64,000 nucleotides of DNA from Thermoleptolyngbya sichuanensis A183 (GTDB lineage Bacteria; Cyanobacteriota; Cyanobacteriia; Elainellales; Elainellaceae): the NCBI RefSeq assembly GCF_013177315.1, contig NZ_CP053661.1, positions 3,844,001 to 3,908,000 of the forward strand. Reading direction: 5' to 3'. Positions 61,692 through 64,000 of the stretch are shown one piece after another; positions within the stretch are counted from its first letter, which is position 1, and each line of letters opens with the position of its first letter. Under the pieces are notes generated by a model. It was not told the DNA's origin. It saw only the letters and a list, made by a program, of their open reading frames with translations, and searched no databases. A program made the position numbers and the translations under genes.

Positions 61692-63208
61692 CTTTAGTTT
61701 GGACTAATGGTGAAGAGGAAGGCAGTCAATGAGAAGCACCGACTGCCGTAAGGTCAATGAAGTACAACCAACATTGACCCCATGATTTTCAACGAACTTC
61801 AGCAATTTCGCCAAACGTTGTATGCCAGCTTGGGAAACGCCAGAGATGCCCTGTTTGATCTGATGGATGCCGTGTTAGTGAGTGCGTGCATCGTGTCGTT
61901 TGTGAGGCTATCGCAGAGTCCTGTCTTTCGTCGCCAGTGGTCGAGCACCTATGAAGCGTTGCGCGATAGCCGCCTACCCCGATCAAAGGTGCTGAAGCTG
62001 TTGGTGCAGCAGATACCGACTCAGCAGCAACCGTTGTTGGCAGGTGATGCGAGTCGGTGGAACCGTCCTGCTGCCAGGCGTTTGAAAGACCGCACCTTAT
62101 CAGGCAGAACAGGACATGCCCCGATAGCCGGACAAAACTACAGTACCTTAGCCTGGATTGCTGAAGACAGGGGCAGTTGGGCATTACCATTGCGGCATGA
62201 GCGCATCACCAGCTTTGAAACACCCGCCAGTAAAGCGGCATTCCAACTCAAACAAGTGACTCGGCAGTTAGCGGTGCGTCCGTTGGCGATCTACGACCGA
62301 GGGTACGGCAATGCCAGTTTTGTCAACCAAACGGCAGGGATTGAGGCAGACTTGCTGCTGCGGGTTACATCCAATCGATGTGTCTATGGCGCGCCCCCAG
62401 CGTATCGAGGGCGAGGCGCACCTGCCAAGCATGGACATAAGATGAAACTCAATGACCCTGACACTTGGAGTGTCCCGGTCGAAACCGTTGAAGTCGATGA
62501 TCCCAACTGGGGACGAGTGCGGGTCAGTCGTTGGAGTGCATACCATTTCCGCAAATCCCCCAAACGGGCAATGGAAGTGTTGCGCGTGGAGGTGCTGGAG
62601 ACACAGAGCAGCACGCGACGCTTGGCTCCTTTGTGGTTAGTTTGGCTGGGTGAGCAGATGCCTCCGTTAGAAACCCTGTGGTTGCACTACCTCCGTCGCT
62701 TTGCCATTGAACACTGGTATCGCTTTGCCAAGCAGAGGCTATATTGGACACATCCCCAGTTCAGTTCTGTATCGGCAACCGAACAGTGGAGCAGCCTGAT
62801 GCCGTTGCTCAGTTGGCAGTTGTGGTTAGCGCGAAAGGACTGTACTGACCACCCCTTGCCCTGGCAGGCACCGCAAGAAACGTTGACTCCGGGTCGGGTC
62901 GCACAAGCGTTTGCAGGCATTTTGGCAGCGATTGGCACCCCTGCTCCTGCGCCTAAACCTCGTGGTAAATCGCCAGGACGAGGCAAGGGGCACAAGCCAA
63001 CTCCTCGTCCCTGCTATCCGATGGTCAAAAAACGAGCCTCGAAACGCAAGACATCCGAACAATCCCTGAACAGTCCGGTTGCAACAGCAGCTTAACTGCG
63101 AGCAGGATTGTATCCAATTCCTTAAGTTCAACTGTTATGAACGGTTGAGCAGATTCTTTATGGCATCCTGTTGAGCATTATTGTGATGCCAGTTAGTCCA
63201 AACTAAAG
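61692..63208 (+). mobile_element. Insertion sequence, copy 4 (1517 bp)
   Basis: Same ends and length as copy 1. Flanking hexamers TTTCAA and TGGGAA do not match each other. Left flank is the truncated adenine methyltransferase, right flank a short terminal frame. Inverted relative to copy 3. Confidence 0.95.
61782..63095 (+). CDS. DDE transposase of IS copy 4
   Basis: 437 aa, identical to the protein of copy 1; intact. Confidence 0.9.
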   Translation: MIFNELQQFRQTLYASLGNARDALFDLMDAVLVSACIVSFVRLSQSPVFRRQWSSTYEALRDSRLPRSKVLKLLVQQIPTQQQPLLAGDASRWNRPAARRLKDRTLSGRTGHAPIAGQNYSTLAWIAEDRGSWALPLRHERITSFETPASKAAFQLKQVTRQLAVRPLAIYDRGYGNASFVNQTAGIEADLLLRVTSNRCVYGAPPAYRGRGAPAKHGHKMKLNDPDTWSVPVETVEVDDPNWGRVRVSRWSAYHFRKSPKRAMEVLRVEVLETQSSTRRLAPLWLVWLGEQMPPLETLWLHYLRRFAIEHWYRFAKQRLYWTHPQFSSVSATEQWSSLMPLLSWQLWLARKDCTDHPLPWQAPQETLTPGRVAQAFAGILAAIGTPAPAPKPRGKSPGRGKGHKPTPRPCYPMVKKRASKRKTSEQSLNSPVATAA

Positions 63209-63244
63209 TGGGAACTCACTCAGCAAATCCTGGGTCGCTCGTGA
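63209..63244 (+). pseudogene. Short 3' gene remnant
   Basis: Right of the IS the plus strand reads WELTQQILGRS and a stop. The sequence looks like the last residues of a protein; its ending is compatible with that of HAD/MPGP phosphatases (xELAxxLL), which would match the fragment at 47847, but eleven residues are too few to decide. Confidence 0.35.
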
Positions 63245-63399
63245 TCGAGTGGTGCATAACCGGGTTTGCGATCGCCCACTGCTTTTGCGGTAAACTGTCG
63301 TACCAAGGCAAAGACTGTCACACCAAGGTATAAACTGTCGTACTAAGGCAACCTGTAGGCAAACTGTAGACAAGCTGCGAGTTCATCCCATTCTTGCTT

Positions 63400-63741
63400 A
63401 TGAACCCAACTCAAAAACGCTTTTTAACTTGGCTGGGCTGCTCTGGTGCAGTGGCGCTGGGGCTGGTCTTGCCAAAGCCGCTGCTGGCACAAACGGTGCC
63501 CATTCGAGAACTGATTTTCTCCAGCACACAGACGGGTGAGATGGTTCCGCCGGACGACTTGGACTGCGGCTGTACGGGATTAGGCGATGGGCTGGCGGTG
63601 CTGACTGGCTCAGACGCAGAGGGCGACATGGCGATCGCCCTGCGCGGTTGCGACTGTGCTGGATGCCGCTTTATTGCCCGCCAGGAGATGCAGCGCCAGT
63701 TGCAGGCGAGTATCTCGATTCCGGTGCAACGGGTGGAGTAG
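63400..63741 (+). CDS. Small exported cysteine-rich protein
   Basis: 113 aa from the ATG at 63400. A typical signal peptide (KRFLTWLGCSGAVALGLVLP, cleavage after LLAQ) is followed by a short mature domain with clustered cysteines (DCGCTGLG; GCDCAGCRFIARQEMQ). The cysteine pattern could bind a metal or form disulfides in the periplasm or lumen. Not recognised as a family. The spacer before it has three reiterated AAACTGTCGTACCAAGGCA units (63290-63350). Confidence 0.7.
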   Translation: MNPTQKRFLTWLGCSGAVALGLVLPKPLLAQTVPIRELIFSSTQTGEMVPPDDLDCGCTGLGDGLAVLTGSDAEGDMAIALRGCDCAGCRFIARQEMQRQLQASISIPVQRVE

Positions 63742-63836
63742 TTTTCTGGAGTGCGTTGCTGAATTAACCAGCAGGATTAACTAGCGGGATCAGCCAACGG
63801 GTGGGAAGCCTGGGTCGCATTCAAGCTCGCCGCTAG

Positions 63837-64000
63837 CTAGCCCTGCTGCAAAATGTTGGCGATCGCCGCCTTCACATCTGAATACTGATACGCAAAACCA
63901 GCCTCCTGCGTGCGCTTGGGGAGAACCTGCTGACCCTCCAGCACGACTTGGGCCGCGTCTCCCAGCAGGGCTTCTAGCGCAAAGGCAGGCACAGGCAGCC
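63837..64000 (-). CDS. TIGR01777/DUF1731-type epimerase, C-terminal end (partial)
   Basis: The last 54 residues of a protein that continues beyond the window: LPVPAFALEALLGDAAQVVL EGQQVLPKRTQEAGFAYQYSD. This is the DUF1731 C-terminus of SDR-fold NAD-dependent epimerases (LGExAxxVLxSQRVxPxxLxxAGFxFxxP). In cyanobacteria such proteins are annotated as thylakoid-associated nucleoside-diphosphate-sugar epimerases; the reaction is unknown. Confidence 0.85.
   Translation of the reverse strand, partial: LPVPAFALEALLGDAAQVVLEGQQVLPKRTQEAGFAYQYSDVKAAIANILQQG

Noticed and set aside
1-64000. Dense GCGATCGC octamers considered as restriction or uptake sites
   Set aside because: This is the HIP1 element, distributed genome-wide in cyanobacteria; used only as a hint to the organism.

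Overview
The window looks like chromosome from a filamentous, Leptolyngbya-like cyanobacterium. The octamer GCGATCGC (the HIP1 repeat of cyanobacteria) is dense in genes and spacers, there are many Uma2-family genes, short tandem repeats fill the spacers, and the gene set (YidD, prohibitin, FluC pair, giant DUF4347/cadherin/RTX protein, GldA/F/G-like exporter) fits. The genus assignment is inference only.

Layout. 1-7.4 kb: a Uma2 gene, a fluoride-channel pair followed by a CPA2 antiporter/Usp fusion, a prohibitin, and recQ. 7.5-9.6 kb: the first of four near-identical 1517-bp insertion sequences, which interrupts another Uma2 gene with a 6-bp target duplication. 9.9-12.7 kb: pirin and CDGSH genes divergent from an HxlR regulator, then a small XRE regulator divergent from a hypothetical gene with two palindromic operators between them. 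12.8-16.9 kb: a candidate conflict operon, Uma2 / small adaptor / STAND NTPase with TPRs (frameshifted) / Uma2. 17-22 kb: yidD and a four-gene ABC exporter of the GldA-GldF-GldG-DUF4340 type. 22-25.4 kb: a cNMP-domain / degenerate sigma54-type AAA+ / membrane polyferredoxin fusion divergent from an ArsR regulator.

25.5-31.6 kb is a mobile-element zone. IS copy 2 joins two unrelated truncated genes. An IS630 element lies 19 bp upstream of a GntR/FCD gene, and that gene is itself split by an ISKra4-like element with an 8-9 bp target duplication. Downstream of the broken regulator are an aldehyde dehydrogenase and a glutamine-synthetase-like gene, likely its former amine-catabolic target. Then come a GH19 hydrolase, tRNA-Val(GAC), an Lhr-like helicase, a pair of MITE-like repeats and a 2415-aa RTX protein.

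47.8-63.2 kb: a HAD phosphatase gene is cut by IS copy 3. An 11.8-kb prophage/plasmid-like segment follows (terminase subunits, two DNA methyltransferase remnants, P-loop ATPase, many small unknown genes), and inverted IS copy 4 closes it. The window ends in a small exported protein and the 3' end of a TIGR01777-type epimerase.

Of the four IS copies only copy 1 has matching flanks. The other three join half-genes that do not match, so that part is either rearranged by recombination between IS copies or mis-joined in assembly.
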